Below are positions 47,343 through 59,199 of a DNA stretch of 64,000 nucleotides, piece by piece. The stretch is from Trichosphaerium sp. ATCC 40318. Lineage: Eukaryota > Discosea > Flabellinia > Trichosidae. The translations under genes and the position numbers were made by a program. Every line of letters starts with the position of its first letter. Position 1 is the stretch's first letter. Location of the stretch: the NCBI GenBank assembly GCA_038496445.1, contig JALMLS010000211.1, forward strand, positions 1 to 64,000. Direction: 5' to 3'. The notes under the pieces are model-generated. The model was not told where the DNA came from, did no database searches, and was given only the letters and a program-made list of their open reading frames with translations.

Positions 47343-49699
47343 ATGATTCACGTCGTTGATGCCCCAGCAGCAGTATCTCCTGCTAAAACTTTTCTTTCGC
47401 CTAGAGCAAAGACAGATGAATTGTTTATGAAATGGGCTACTCAAACAGAATCTGAACAGTGTATACGTGCATTATGCGCAGAGATAAAAGCGAATAGTAA
47501 GCGGGACGAGAAATTTGCACCAATAGCGCGCCCTGCGTCACCAAAGTCCCCTCGTACACAAGTGCGATTTGACAGAAGCCTCACGCTATCTCCATCGAGA
47601 CAGAGAACACGAAGGCTTAATTACAAGGATGAAAGCAGCTTTGTGATTTCGCCACGCAGAGGTATATTGAATCAACAATAATGGAGTTAACTAATACAAA
47701 AAAGGCAGATCAACCACGCGCGTTCCCCTGCGCCCCATATCCTTAAACAACAACTCTCCAGTATTAGAAACACAAATAAAGGTATGTCTATCAAAATTTT
47801 GCTTAAACGCGGCTAAAACTCTTTAGCCACCTCCTAAACCCGCTATACACGTACCGCAGTTTTACTTTCCAAATGGAAAAACAGAACTCTCCAAGGAACA
47901 ACAAAAAAGCTCAATGGTACATAATACACGCCTTACTTAGTTTTAATTATATTAGGCTCTCATTGACGGTTTGTTTGATATGAATTCTGCATACTCTCTT
48001 GCAAATTGTGCACCGTTATTGACACTATGCGCTTTCCCTAAGTGGTTCGCTCCAGCGTTCATAGAGACAATAACAGGCAAACGGTCAAGAAAAATTACTA
48101 AGGACGCTTTTGTTACGTACGCTTCACTTCTAGACGCTAACAATGCGCAAAACGAACGAGAGAAACGTTAAAACATTTTTTTCGTCCAAACATTCGATAA
48201 TAAATATACGCGTTTTCTTACGTACCCTTAACGTTATCTACAGGTATTGGAAAGACCAAATAAGTGGAAGAGATGAGCAAGAACGCGTTTTTTACTTTAT
48301 CAAAAAAGATATAACGAGAAATTATATTGTACCAGATGACTTCCTGCCACTTATTCATTGTACGTGCTGTTCTTTTTATGTAGTATTAATTTAATTACTC
48401 GCGTAGCGCTATTACTTGTACATCCTGGCTTAAGTCTCTTGCAAACAGATAAAGAATTTCAACACCGTTATAGTACGATATTATATAAGCATAAACAGTT
48501 ACAGTATAAGCGTCAGTACCTAATAATTGATGATTAGTTGAAACTGTCACGGTTAGAATCTTTCATGGTATTGCAAGGAAGCACAGAGATCGTATTACGC
48601 TCAGAGCACTTAGAAATAGTAATTTGGTTGCAGTTATGAATGAATTGGATCAACTTAATAGTATTGATCGCGTAAGCGAAAATCTCTACGTGTACTCTTT
48701 GTTGGTTCTTACGAGTTGTTTTAGAAACCTGATTACTTTGATTATGCTTCTTATTACACACTTTACATGAAGTTTTGGGAGCTTGATAGTGATCATGACT
48801 TGTTCATCTCAAAAGAAGAATTAAGTAGCTACAGTAACTATGCAATGAATTCTCGTGCTATAGACCGTGTTTTCGATATTTGTAGGTTTAAGCCGCGAGC
48901 AGAAAATGGTCAAATGTGCTATCAAGACTTTGTTTGTACGAACTGTTTAGCTAGCTACTCATAAATCCTTTAACTAACAAACATTGTAGATTTTATGTTG
49001 TGTGAGGAAGATAAAGCACACAGAGCCTCAATAGAGCTATGGTACAGATAACTGACTATCTCAGCAAGCTTCTAAACTATGTAATTAGGTTTCGTATCGT
49101 TGATCAAGACCATGATGGTGTTATATCGCGTGGAGACGCATTGTACTTTTATGAAGAGCAGCAATTACGTATGGACAAGGTTATGATGGAGAGTTCGCCT
49201 TTTGAATACATTTGGGGTGAAATGTACGTCCTTACGTCAGTTTTGCTTTAAAAAGCCTCTTTGGATTGTGTAGTTGTTTATATTATCTCTTTAGGGTACA
49301 CATGATGCGTCCTCAACACCCACATCGTATTACAAAAGCTGAGATTATAAAAAGCAATCTGTCTACTGAGTTTTTTGATATGTTGGTCAACGTTGTTAAA
49401 CTGATTTCTACTGAAAACAAATACCCTTTGAACGTTTTACCATCAGAACAACCACCAGTGAGGTACGTTTTTTCATGACAATAAAAAACCCACAACGATG
49501 CAATCATCTCCAATGAGCAAAAAGTTGATTTGTTTACTTCTTTTTTTTTTTTTGTTTTCTTTTTTTTTTTTTTTTGCTTTTGTTGTACTTAACTGGCTTT
49601 GTTAGTGATTGGTATCTTTTTATATATCGAGAGTTTGAAGCTTTCCTTGGTATCAGTGATGATGAAAGTGACGATTTTGATTCTGATTACTCTGAATGA
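47343..49699 (+). CDS. PP2A regulatory subunit B'' (EF-hand type, PPP2R3 family)
   Basis: A multi-exon gene. The N-terminus (MIHVVDAPAAVSPAKTFLSP) is Ser/Pro-rich. The conserved core begins with PKPAIHVPQFYFPNGK and continues PLLTLCAFPKWFAPAFIETI, VTYWKDQISGRDEQERVFYF, VETVTVRIFHGIARKHRDRI, MKFWELDSDHDLFISKEELS (EF-hand 1, DSDHDLFISKEE) and IVDQDHDGVISRGDALYFYE (EF-hand 2, DQDHDGVISRGD), then MMRPQHPHRITKAEIIKSNL and a C-terminal SDWYLFIYREFEAFLG with an acidic end. These are the landmarks of PPP2R3/PR72, which places the PP2A catalytic and scaffold subunits under Ca2+ control. Both EF loops keep the Asp/Glu ligands. Introns are 40-130 bases. Exon 1/2 phasing near 47.66-47.71 kb is not fully resolved. 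Confidence 0.92.
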
Positions 49700-50507
49700 A
49701 GTAACAATTGAAGTAAAAACAAAAAAATAAAACCTTGTACAAAAATGTAAAAACGAAAAATGAAAAAAAAACATGACATTTAACCATAACAGTATACTTC
49801 CCAAAATGTTTGGTGTACACCGTAGCACATGTGAGGTTGGTGTTCCTCCCAAACAGACTAGTTTTTTTACTGTTGTTCTATTTTGGAACCTATCAGACGA
49901 TGTGAGTTCAGATCTCATGTTAGTTATTCTGGGATTCACTGACCGACGAGATCAACTCTCCAAAGCAATTCGTTTTGCGCAGGGAATTTGTTGTCAGTAT
50001 TATTAGCTTGTAGCTTCCACCACGAGCTATCGGTGTTCATCAAATTCGTCATTGTATACTCTATTGTAAGGTTTGGTTTCATGGAGCCATGTCCTTGTTT
50101 TTTTTGCTACGAGCACTGATATCACGTCTGTTTTGACAATGTTTGCACGTCAACAAACCACGCAGACATCTCAACTACCAATGATTCATTTTTAGGTGTA
50201 CATTTATGTGGCATTTTTAGTTGTTTTTGGAATGCGACATAGGGCGTTGCGAGAAAATGTCTGGAAGTAAATAAATTGACCATAACAACAACAACACGTC
50301 GACAAAAATTTACAAAATATCTCCAGAGAGTATTAACACCAAAGTTCGCTTCGGTTTACCAAATAAGCCAAACAAGCAACTTGATTAATTATTTGATTTA
50401 TAAATGCTCACTAGTAGTACCAATACTGTCATAGATGACACGTGCGAGGTATTAAAATTTGGTTTAATGTAGGAGTTAACCTAACAACCATTTAATAGAG
50501 ATTTAAT
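49700..50507. other. Intergenic region
   Basis: About 800 bases; a 77-codon plus frame at 49773-50006 has no recognisable motif. It lies just upstream of the viral-like MORN_2 gene and probably includes its promoter. I did not see a poxvirus- or mimivirus-type early promoter word. Confidence 0.4.
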
Positions 50508-51455
50508 ATGCAATCAGTTGGTTGCCGTCTATTAAACCTCCCATTTGAGATTCAACTGGATATTATCGATTTAGACTCATTTGTGTATTTAGTTTGGCCA
50601 GTTTTTTCAAAACAGACAGCAATGACCACAAGGTTCGATACTGATATGAAAAAGCATGGAAAATGGCACAAAAGAATCAATGACAGGCTTGTACAGCAGC
50701 AATACTGGAAACATGGTGTACAAGATGGAGAATGCAAGACATGGCATGAAAATGGAAAATTGAAGAAGTATTGTAATTACAGTAATGGCAAACTAGAAGG
50801 AGAAAGCAAGCGATGGTTTTACAACAGCCAATTGCTGGAGCAGTGTAATTACATTAGTGGTAAAGTAGATGGAGAATACAAGACATGGTATGAAAATGGT
50901 CAATTGATGGATCACTTTAATTACATCAATGGTGAACTAGATGGAGATTACAAGCGATGGTATTACAATGGCAAATTGATGGAGCACTTTAATTACATCG
51001 ATGGTAAACTAGATGGAGAATACAAGCGATGGTATCACAATGGCCAATTATGCATACACATTATTAATATTAAAGGTGAACAAGAAGGAGAATGCAAGGA
51101 ATGGCATTTCAATGGGCAATTGAAGAAGATATGCAATTACATTAATGGTGAACTAAATGGAAAATACAAGGAATGGCATTCCAATGGGCAATTGATGAAA
51201 CAGTTTTATTGCATAAATGGTAATCAAGAAGGAGAATACAAGCATTGGTATGAAAATGGCCAACTGATGGAGCACTGTACTTACATCAATGGTAGACAAG
51301 AAGGAGAATACAAGTATTGGAATGACAATGGCCAATTGATGGAGTGTTGTAATTATGTAGATGGTAAACTACATGGAGAATACAAGAAATGGAATGGCAA
51401 TGGCCAATTGATGGACCACTTTAATTACATCAATGGTGTAACAGAAGACAAGTGA
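50508..51455 (+). CDS. F-box-like plus ten MORN_2 repeats, intronless, giant-virus style
   Basis: A single exon of 315 codons. The N-terminus resembles a short F-box (LLNLPFEIQLDIIDLDSF). From about residue 70 there are ten repeats of about 24 residues with the grammar GxLxGEYKxWYENGQLMEHCNYING. This is the MORN_2 / YwqK-like repeat found in long tandem arrays with an N-terminal F-box in Marseilleviridae and Klosneuvirinae. It has no introns and a high AT content. Function unknown; repeats of this type are thought to act as binding scaffolds. A decayed relative lies at 55271-55560. Viral origin is inferred from architecture; family identity is well supported. Confidence 0.88.
   Translation: MQSVGCRLLNLPFEIQLDIIDLDSFVYLVWPVFSKQTAMTTRFDTDMKKHGKWHKRINDRLVQQQYWKHGVQDGECKTWHENGKLKKYCNYSNGKLEGESKRWFYNSQLLEQCNYISGKVDGEYKTWYENGQLMDHFNYINGELDGDYKRWYYNGKLMEHFNYIDGKLDGEYKRWYHNGQLCIHIINIKGEQEGECKEWHFNGQLKKICNYINGELNGKYKEWHSNGQLMKQFYCINGNQEGEYKHWYENGQLMEHCTYINGRQEGEYKYWNDNGQLMECCNYVDGKLHGEYKKWNGNGQLMDHFNYINGVTEDK
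50728..51440 (+). repeat. Tandem 72-base MORN_2-coding repeats
   Basis: About ten imperfect copies of a 72-base unit (aatggccaattgatgga…gaatacaag) underlie the MORN_2 repeats. Copies are close at DNA level, suggesting recent expansion. Confidence 0.85.
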
Positions 51456-51898
51456 GGACAATTACAAAAACAAATAAAAATTTAATTTCTAAGATTGTGG
51501 TGACGAGAATCCATCGAAACCATTTTAAGTGATAAGCACAAAAAGTCTGTAGTAGATATTGTTTTATATCTTCTCAAAAAAAACATTAGCACTAACAAGT
51601 CAACAAACCATGCACTCTTTATGTGCATGGGCGGGTTGTCGAGCGTGCTATGATGTTTGTATACCATCGGTTGAATAATATTTTTGGGCAGGATTTGCTG
51701 CTTTTCCCGGCCATCCTTTTCCGTTCTGAATGAGTACATCATCTTGATGAGTAGGGACTTATTTTAATCCATCGGATAGCGTCAATTCTTGACTTGCTGA
51801 AGTTTTAAGGAAGCATTTTAAAGGGTATACATTGATACTTTGTTACGGCATGGATGAACAGTTATATTTTATTTTGTTAAAGGCAAAATACAGTGAAC
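51456..51898. other. Convergent intergenic region with hairpin
   Basis: About 440 bases between convergent genes. It holds an isolated perfect hairpin at 51608-51630 (listed separately); nothing else is recognisable. Confidence 0.5.
51608..51630. terminator. Perfect 8-bp hairpin downstream of the MORN_2 gene
   Basis: CCATGCAC (51608-51615) pairs with GTGCATGG (51623-51630) around a 7-base loop, about 150 bases after the MORN_2 stop. Mimiviruses end transcripts at intergenic hairpins, so it could be a relic of viral 3'-end formation; the hairpin is seen, the function is a guess. Confidence 0.35.
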
Positions 51899-53577
51899 TT
51901 ATTCTTGTACAATGTTTAGGTACTTCATACACTTTTTGATTATTTCATCACCTCTATTTAATACATTAGATTTCCAAGCCTCATCTTTAGACATATAGAA
52001 AGCTTGTTCTACTTGAACTTTCGACCAATGATCTACGTCAACTTTTTTATGAACATGATAATAATTTTCTTCTCTTAGCGCTTTAACTACTTGTACACCA
52101 CTATAAGTACCAAACTCTTGAGTAAATGCATTGACTTTAACATCATCCCCTGGGTATGCCATAGCACCAAGTCCATCAATAACATCTCCCTAATTGTAAC
52201 GTAAACAAGGAGAACAAAAACCGGAAAAAAGCAAGAAAAAAAGAAAGAAAAAAAGATCGATAATTTACCGGTGTTTCATATCCTCCACTAGATGCAAAGT
52301 CTACAAGCTCTTCTCCCATTAGTTTGGTAAATTCTGGAGTAAATCGACTCCTATCTCCATTACGTATGAGAATATCTTCCATGTATTTTCCTGTAAAGCC
52401 ATGTTAGACAATAAATTAAAAAAATTGGTCTTTCTGTACCATAACCAGTGTGTACATCTATATGGACAATGTGCTTTGCTGTTGATGTTATATTTTTCTT
52501 GAGCCATTCAATCAATAGTTTATGACTTGGTTGAAGTGTAACACCTCCATAGAAAGCGCCGTTTGGATATTCACGTTGACCTGAAAAAAGATTACAAATC
52601 GACAATCAAAATACCGTTACCTCTTGGAATAGCCTTTGCAATGGTACTGTAGCCGTGCACTGCAACATTATAAGCGAGTGCCAGGTAATAACTGGCTGTC
52701 CAAAAAGTCATCTCAACAGGAGGATTGATAGTATCGTGTATGGCTGTATACATTTCGTTTGTCACTGTTTTTTCTTTCTTAAATTCTTCTTCAGTTAAAC
52801 AATTACGATTCAAATCAACTCCATTTTCATTCCATCTAAAGTCATTTAATCACGTGGGATTTTTTCAATAAATAGAAAGACATAAACTAATGCTTTAGGC
52901 CAATTTTCAGATAGGTTAGGCCCAAACAATTGCACTTGAAGGAAACAAATACAATCGCTTTTGGAGATCTGATTTTTTTGACACATAGTAAACAAAGCAG
53001 TACCTTCTCCTCCATGACATGCCATAAGGATTGACAATATGAACCAATAGAATTGACGTTGTTGAATCAAGGTTTAAAGCTCTCGAGCTGATTTCATCAA
53101 GAAATTGGCACTTTAAAGAGTAAGCGATGTACAAAACAAAGCAACAAAAAAAACCACCAAAACGGTTTTCTGGAATGGATATTAAAATCTACTCCAAACG
53201 TACTTGTATGGCACTTCCTGCAAAGCCTAAAGGTTCTTTAGTACACACCACACTTTAGGAAAACGTATCCACCATATTTTAAGCGTATACAAGCTCAAAG
53301 GGCGGTTTTTAATCAAAAACGGGAATTGTTTCGTTAAATACGTACCTTCAGGTCCGTGGACGCCAGAACTATGAATAAACACCGTTTCTGGTTCTTTTGC
53401 ACCTATTTGACATAGATCAATTTCTAATGGCTCTCCTTTGCTCCCAGTTATCCCCAAATCTATTGTATCAAGCCTTGCGATATCTCCCAAAGCTTTAACA
53501 GCTGCTCTAAATTTAAGCTTTGCTTCTTTGTACGTGGCTGAGAAGTACTTCGCATTTTTACCATTATTCTGTGCCAT
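51899..53577 (-). CDS. DUF2817 family M14-like zinc carboxypeptidase
   Basis: ATG 53577; about seven exons and some 350 residues. N-terminus: YFSATYKEAKLKFRAAVKAL, IDLGITGSKGEPLEIDL, then SSGVHGPEG, which supplies the first zinc ligand pair (HxxE). The next exons give FAGSAIQ, CQFLDEISSRALNLDSTTSI, VHIVNPYGMSWRRR, WNENGVDLNRNC (substrate-carboxylate-binding Arg/Asn), QREYPNGAFYGGVTLQPSHK, HIDVHTGYG (third zinc ligand), GGYETPGDVIDGLGAMAYPG, TQEFGTYSGVQVVKALREEN (catalytic Glu) and a C-terminal helix ending IVQE. All expected metal and catalytic residues of the M14 fold are present. The family is mostly bacterial or lower-eukaryotic and poorly characterised, so substrate is unknown. Part of the gene has been copied to 32611-33272. 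Confidence 0.87.
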
Positions 53578-53904
53578 TTTGTAGCTTTGTTTAACGTTAA
53601 CGAACGTAATAATGTTTAGGGAATTCAGCTGACTTTATTAGAAACAAGCAACGAACTTCGAAGAAAAACAATCCGGCCCATCGAGTCGTCATCAAAAAAG
53701 TCAACTGTTGTAAACCCAAAAATTGTGGATTTCACAATAAAGAATACGTAACTCCCCAATGTCGCAACAACAACGCGTCTATTCCAAGTATTATGGCAAA
53801 CGCCCAAAGGAGCACGTATTGAAACGGTCAAACAGAGAATCCATACAGTATGTACTTCATAACATCTGCGATACTGGCAACTAATATTTCTTTGGGCTCC
53901 GATT

Positions 53905-54345
53905 TTGACAGCAGCATTGAAGCCTTACGGATTTACCTATGTTGACTATCCCGAGTTAGACGTTTGGACTAAACTTACAAACCAACATAACATTATTGGT
54001 ATTGGAAAAGCCAAGACACCAATGGCATTTTTCACCTTCAAGTGGGACAATAAGATTTTTGAAAACTTGTTATTCACAAGCACATATGAACAACATCACA
54101 CTGACCTATAAAATGGGATCACTACCCATATGGCGAACTTCTCTGGCATAGTGATATGGCATGGGATTATTGGAATACGGAATATTCGCACATTGTGGAG
54201 CACAGGTGAAGCACAAATTTTATTTACTGGGAAAACAGGTTTGTTGCCACTTAATCACTACTTCAACATCTCTGTCAACATGAAATTTGATGCTAACATG
54301 GTACATTCATTTCTAGTGATTGTCTTTTAGCACCACATGGTACCA
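53905..54345 (+). pseudogene. Degenerate coding remnant, unknown family
   Basis: Two adjacent frames look like one broken protein: TAALKPYGFTYVDYPELDVW... to HHTDL (stop), then in another frame WDHYPYGELLWHSDMAWDYW and EYSHIVEHR (stop). The aromatic-rich composition is protein-like rather than random and the break needs a frameshift or short intron. No family recognised. It precedes the piggyBac relic, so it may be transposon- or virus-derived cargo. Confidence 0.4.
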
Positions 54346-54559
54346 GGTTATTTCACTTGTGTTGATGAAATCTGTATTCCGTCATAATATTTAAATTGCC
54401 ATACATATATATATAAAAACTCACAACATTAAGAAACCATACGCATGGGCCATAGAGTTGAAGTGTCTCGATGATTCGAACCAGGCATCTGATTGACTAT
54501 ATCAACGCTTTGATATAGCCTCATCTCACACCAAATGAATCCTTCCTTCATGTGCAAAA

Positions 54560-55260
54560 TGGTCGAAAACAATTGGAAGGTGCCATTTTTTTACATGTGA
54601 CTCTAATTTTGTTCAGCCATGGATCTCAACAAGCCAGGGGAATTTGGCTTAGACGCTTCCGTATCATGTAATACCAACCACTGGCAGTGGCCTTAAAGCA
54701 ATAAATTGCAAAAAAAGTGCCTGTGGGATGCACAAGATTGGCACCATTGGACATAACTGTTGCCGTTGCAACAAATAATAATGAAATCGTAAAGTTGGCC
54801 ACCACTCTCTACTGTGTGCATGATGACAAAAGTTCATTTGACAGTAGCAAGAAAAGGTATATTTAAAACTAAAAATGATGACACCAAGGGAAATAGTGAT
54901 CAATTTGGCCAGCTGGTCAAGTCCTATTGTACAGATAGGCGGTTCAAAAAATGGCACATGACACTTCTTGTTGGTTGGTTTTACTACACCCTCACAAATG
55001 CTTTTATTCTGTATAAGTGTCAAGACGGAGCCCTTACTCCCAAAGGTTTTTTACAAGAAATTGCAACGGAATTGCTTCTCACAGGGACAGGAAAATAACC
55101 TTCTAATAAATTTATGGCAGTTTTTTTTTTTTGTGATTTTTCATGACGACTCCTTTGGCCGGATACCTAAGAATTGCGAAACCGCCAAGTATTATAACCA
55201 AGTACAAGATGTTTTAATCACCGTTGCTAGCGTGTATCCGATTTGTGAGTGACAGTGCCA
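54560..55260 (+). mobile_element. Relic of a piggyBac-like transposase (C-terminal half)
   Basis: In shifting frames the segment reads NNNEIVKLATTLYCVHDD (the W-x-D/N...V..LST strand of the piggyBac catalytic core), TKGNSDQFGQLVKSYCTDRR (the normally GGVDxxDQLxxxYxxxRR block), FKKWHMTLLVGWFYYTLTNA (KRW…F..LD....NA) and LTPKGFLQEIATELL (the xREFxxxLAxEL helix). Stops and frameshifts interrupt it and the N-terminal part is missing, so it is inactive. Residues matching the DDE core are partly substituted (the second Asp of GGVD reads NSD). No terminal repeats were found. Confidence 0.6.
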
Positions 55261-55270
55261 GATGTGACAC

Positions 55271-55560
55271 CCTTCATGATAATGGTAAACATAATGGTGA
55301 AAGCAAAGGATGGTATGAACATGGGAAAAATAGAATGGCCAGTGGTTTTGAGTTGATATAAACACCACGGTGAATGCAAAGGATGGTTTAAGAATGGCAA
55401 CTAGAATACCTGGGCACGTGGATCAATGATGCATGGTGAAGACAAAGACTGGTATGAAAGTGGACAACTAGAAGGACAATCCATGTGGTTTAATGGTAAA
55501 CAGCAAGAAGATATAATTATGTATTTACAAATTGTTATTAATGATGGTTATTTTAAGTAA
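55271..55560 (+). pseudogene. Decayed MORN_2-repeat gene
   Basis: Three or four MORN_2-type units remain (NGKHNGESKGWYEHG, GEDKDWYESGQLEGQSMWF), interrupted by stop codons and frame changes. It resembles the gene at 50508-51455 (DNGxxxGExKxWYExGQL grammar) and ends at a TAA a few bases before the convergent LIN9 stop. No start codon or F-box remains. Confidence 0.7.
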
Positions 55561-55570
55561 GTTTTTTTTT

Positions 55571-58500
55571 TTAACGATTCACAAGACTAGACTTTATCTC
55601 TGTAATCGCATCTTTAATTGAATTGAATAACCTACAAAAAAAAACAAGTCAACATTAGAACTAGTGGTGAATTGTTAGGTTATGACGTACGGCATATGTA
55701 CTTGATACTTTGGACGTATTCTGGTCAAAGCAGAGCTAAAAGCCAAAGAGAGCTCTTCCTAATAAGGAGAAAAATAAGGTACAAGCCAAGAGAATCTGAA
55801 AGTCTTTTCTTTTTGAACAACCAAAAAAAAAAGCAAGATGGATTACTTACGTCTGTATAGCCTCTCTCTGCACATGTTTGAATATTTAATAAAAATGCTA
55901 CAACTTGATAGATACACTCTACAACATCACTACTAAGGCTAGGGAGAAACAAAGGAGTAAGTATCAACAAACCAAAATGAAGCCACTTTTTTGAAAAAAA
56001 GTTACCTTGCACCAACACCTCCTGTTCTCCTTGCTTGCTCTTCCTATTTTGCGATGAGTTTATTATTTAAATTTGCAGTAAACTTTAATACCTGCATAGA
56101 CTTGATAGATCTATCAACAATATACTGTGCTGTTTTTTTACAAGTATCTGAAATCTCGCTGTACCTGTTTTTTATTGTAAGAAAAAACTAGGAAAAAAAA
56201 TACAGCATCAACTCCTGATTTGTTAGATATTTTGAAAGAACTACTGGTGATGATACCAAGACTTGATATACAACAAGCTATAAAAACCATGAAAAAAAAT
56301 AAAAGCGTCTCAGGGAAGGCGAATAGCGATGTCCGAATGCCGAAATCATGAAAGAAAAAAAATATATATCTTTGTACCAATTGTGCCATTCGCTTGGCAT
56401 TGTTGGTATTGCTGAAGTAGGTACATCGTCCTTGAATAATTCAGGCCAAGACTATTTATCATTTATAAGGACAACCGTAAATCAAGAAAAACTCATGAAA
56501 CAAGAACATACTTTTCTAATCTCTTGCTGACGTTCACGGAATTTATGAAGTGCTGGCTCTAAAGCCTTGTTTGTCTCTTCAAGCTTTACTAAGATCCAAG
56601 CATACTCCCTTTTAAAATCTTCTGTAAACTGTTGATCAATAGCACACTAGTAAACAAAGTTAGATTGAAGACAACAAACACCTGAAAACCAACTAAAAAA
56701 GAAGTTCCATTTTAAGTCTTTCAAAGTTACATTTCCTTCTTCCACACTTTGCGGCAATACCACTAGTTTTGTTCTAGTGGTATTGCATGATATGGAGGAT
56801 GAATAAACTCTGTGTTTTTTGGCGTACGTTTTGTTCAGCGACATTATTGTAATACCGAAGTTCTTTAATTAAAACTTCTTTCTTTTCTAATAAGTTAAAC
56901 AATTCAGCAACGTTAGACAAGTCAGTATTCGAGTATATCTGATGCACTAAAGTTTCTTAGCATTTAATATACATTAATTTATGATGTAGGTTACCTTGCT
57001 TCTGATTACCGGGAAGAGCAACAACAGAGTAAGTCGCTTTCGGAACAAGTTAGTGAAGTTAGTTTTTGGATGTACACTTTTAAGTTCAAAAAGCTTTAAC
57101 GCTTTCGACGTACCTAGGTCCTCCTTTACTGGTGTTAGTGTAGCGTGTTGACTTAATGAACGTGTTCTGTCACGCTTTACATCAGCTGTAGGCTATTAAT
57201 AATAGTTAGAAGACTGATTAAATACTATTATTCGCTTACCATGACATGAAAATCAGAAACGTTATGCCGTCCTCCAGCAAACTGTACTTCGTATGTATGT
57301 GATTGTTGTTGTGTTATTCTACCCTGTTCTATATTTCCTTGCATAGAAGAAGGATTCTTCGCTATCAAAAAAAGAGTGTTAGCACATCACGTGCAACAAG
57401 TCGACGACAAAAAAAGTAGAAAAAAATCAAACAAAGAAAAAAAAAGTACCAAATACTGTACATCCAACTGGAAGTAGAGGAACACTCGGAAGGTTCTATC
57501 AATACGTAAGAAGACACAAATAAACTCAAGGGATATAAGCAATGTATTACAGACATACCATAATATGCATATACTCAGGAGGCATCTCTCTAGGTTCCTA
57601 CAACAAAAGTTAAAAAAACATCGTTTAAAAAAAAAGTGAAATCCTGACGACTTACCAACTTAGCGCGCTTTCTTCTTGCATTTTCACGATGTAACTCAAG
57701 CATAGTCCTTTCAGTTTGTAAAAACTTTTTAGACATACGTCTAGGACATCCAAATAAACTACGAATATATCTCCACTGCATCTTTGTCATATACTTAACA
57801 TTACCAAGATGAAGTGATTCAAGGCAACCATGAAATTCATTTTGTCGAAAAAAGTCATCATCTATATCAGAATAAAACCACTCATACTCACACCACTTGC
57901 GTATTTTCGCCTTTTTTGCAAACAGAAAAAGTTAATACAACAAGTGATAGTGGTATCCGTGCGCACCTGTTTAAGAACATTTGTTAATCTTGTTTCATTT
58001 GCTACGACATGTCTTGGTTTGGCACGACCCTAAATCTCTTATAAGACGTTATCCTCATAAATTAAGGTTACCCTCTTTCTTTTAGGTCTTGTTACAACAG
58101 GTGGCGATGTATACCCATTCTTAGGATGTGTCCGCTTTGGTACTGGACTGAAAAAAAAACAAACAAATTAGACAACGTCTGAGTCCGAAACACAAGTTGT
58201 TACGGTTAAAAGAATACGTACCTTCCAAGCATTGTAAGTATATCTACTGCTTCATCTTCTACCGAACCATCTGGAGAAGCGCTGATAGTTATTATGTCAG
58301 AAACATTTTAAATAAGATAGACTTTTTTTTACTTTTTAAGAGGTACTCTTGAAGGTGGAGGTGTCCAGTTTGCTGAAGGATGAGAACTCACAGGAACTGA
58401 CGACTGTTCATTGCCAAATAACCTTCTTCTAGATCTACGTTGAGGTGTTGGCTTAATAAACACGTCAATCATTAAAATATCACGTGACTTTTAAACTTAC

Positions 58501-59199
58501 TTTTCTTGAATTTTCTTTTGAACTACTCCTTGTCAATCTCGCTCTTTTAGCAGGTGGTGGTTCATTATCTTGCACTTTATAGTTCAGGAGAGTTAGATAC
58601 ACGGAATTTCTCAAAGAAAAAAATAATGACACCTCTCCGTAAAGCGGTTTAAAGTTTTTCTTCAAAAAAAATAAAAGGACGTTTTTGTTGTGGTTATACG
58701 CTTACTGAATAGATGTGGCATACTCCGTTGTTTATCTGCCATTGTTGCGAATAAGAAATCAGCATTTATAGAAGGGATAGCCAACAAAGTGGCGTTCATT
58801 CTGTTAAAGTATTGTCAGATTAGTTTAAAATACCTCTACATACTTGTAAAGCTCTCCTACCATCGCTGGAGAGCGTCCTATATCATTTTAAGTAAGATGA
58901 ACTGAATGGGGTTTGTGGAAAACTAAAGTGTGTAGTAAAAGTAGGACACGTTTTTCTGGCACTAGTAAAGCGCGATTCAAACAATGTATCAGGATTTTAG
59001 GAGCAGTACGAAACATTTGAAAAGGTTGTTCCTCACCTGGTAAATCTGCTACTATACGTTGCCAAGCCTGTCCAAAACGTCGTAAATCTAACGCTGTTTT
59101 AAATAGGGTATCACTAAGAGAGTTCGTACTGACGAGGAAGGTTTCGAGCTCTACCTTACTCCATGGAGGCCCAAGCACGCCTTCGTCCGTATCGCTCAT
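55571..59199 (-). CDS. LIN9 / ALWAYS EARLY subunit of the MuvB (DREAM) complex
   Basis: ATG 59199. A SANT-like N-terminus (PPWSKVELETFL...FGQAWQRIVADLP) is followed by RMNATLLAIPSINADFLF ATMADKQRSMPHLFS, as in plant ALY proteins. A basic linker follows (PPPAKRARLTRSSSKENS, VVTRPKRKRG). The DIRP domain lies at about 57.6-58.0 kb: KIRKWCEYEWFYSDID, FFRQNEFHGCLESLHLGNV, MTKMQWRYIRSLFGCPRRMS and FLQTERTMLELHRENARRKR, the hallmark of LIN9. The C-terminal helices are SSDVVECIYQVVAFLLNIQT and LFNSIKDAITEIKSSLVNR before TAA at 55571-55573. In animals and plants this subunit links LIN54, LIN52 and MYB/E2F/RB partners at cell-cycle promoters. Exons are short and many intron boundaries use GTACGT or GTAAGT. 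The protein is shorter than plant ALY. Confidence 0.9.

Noticed and set aside
48534-48761. Minus-strand ORF within the PP2A B'' gene.
   Set aside because: It is antisense to a conserved PP2A B'' exon (VETVTVRIFHGIARKH...).
54465-54500. A second tRNA-like motif (ggttcgaatc on the minus strand).
   Set aside because: The T-stem does not pair and no cloverleaf can be drawn.
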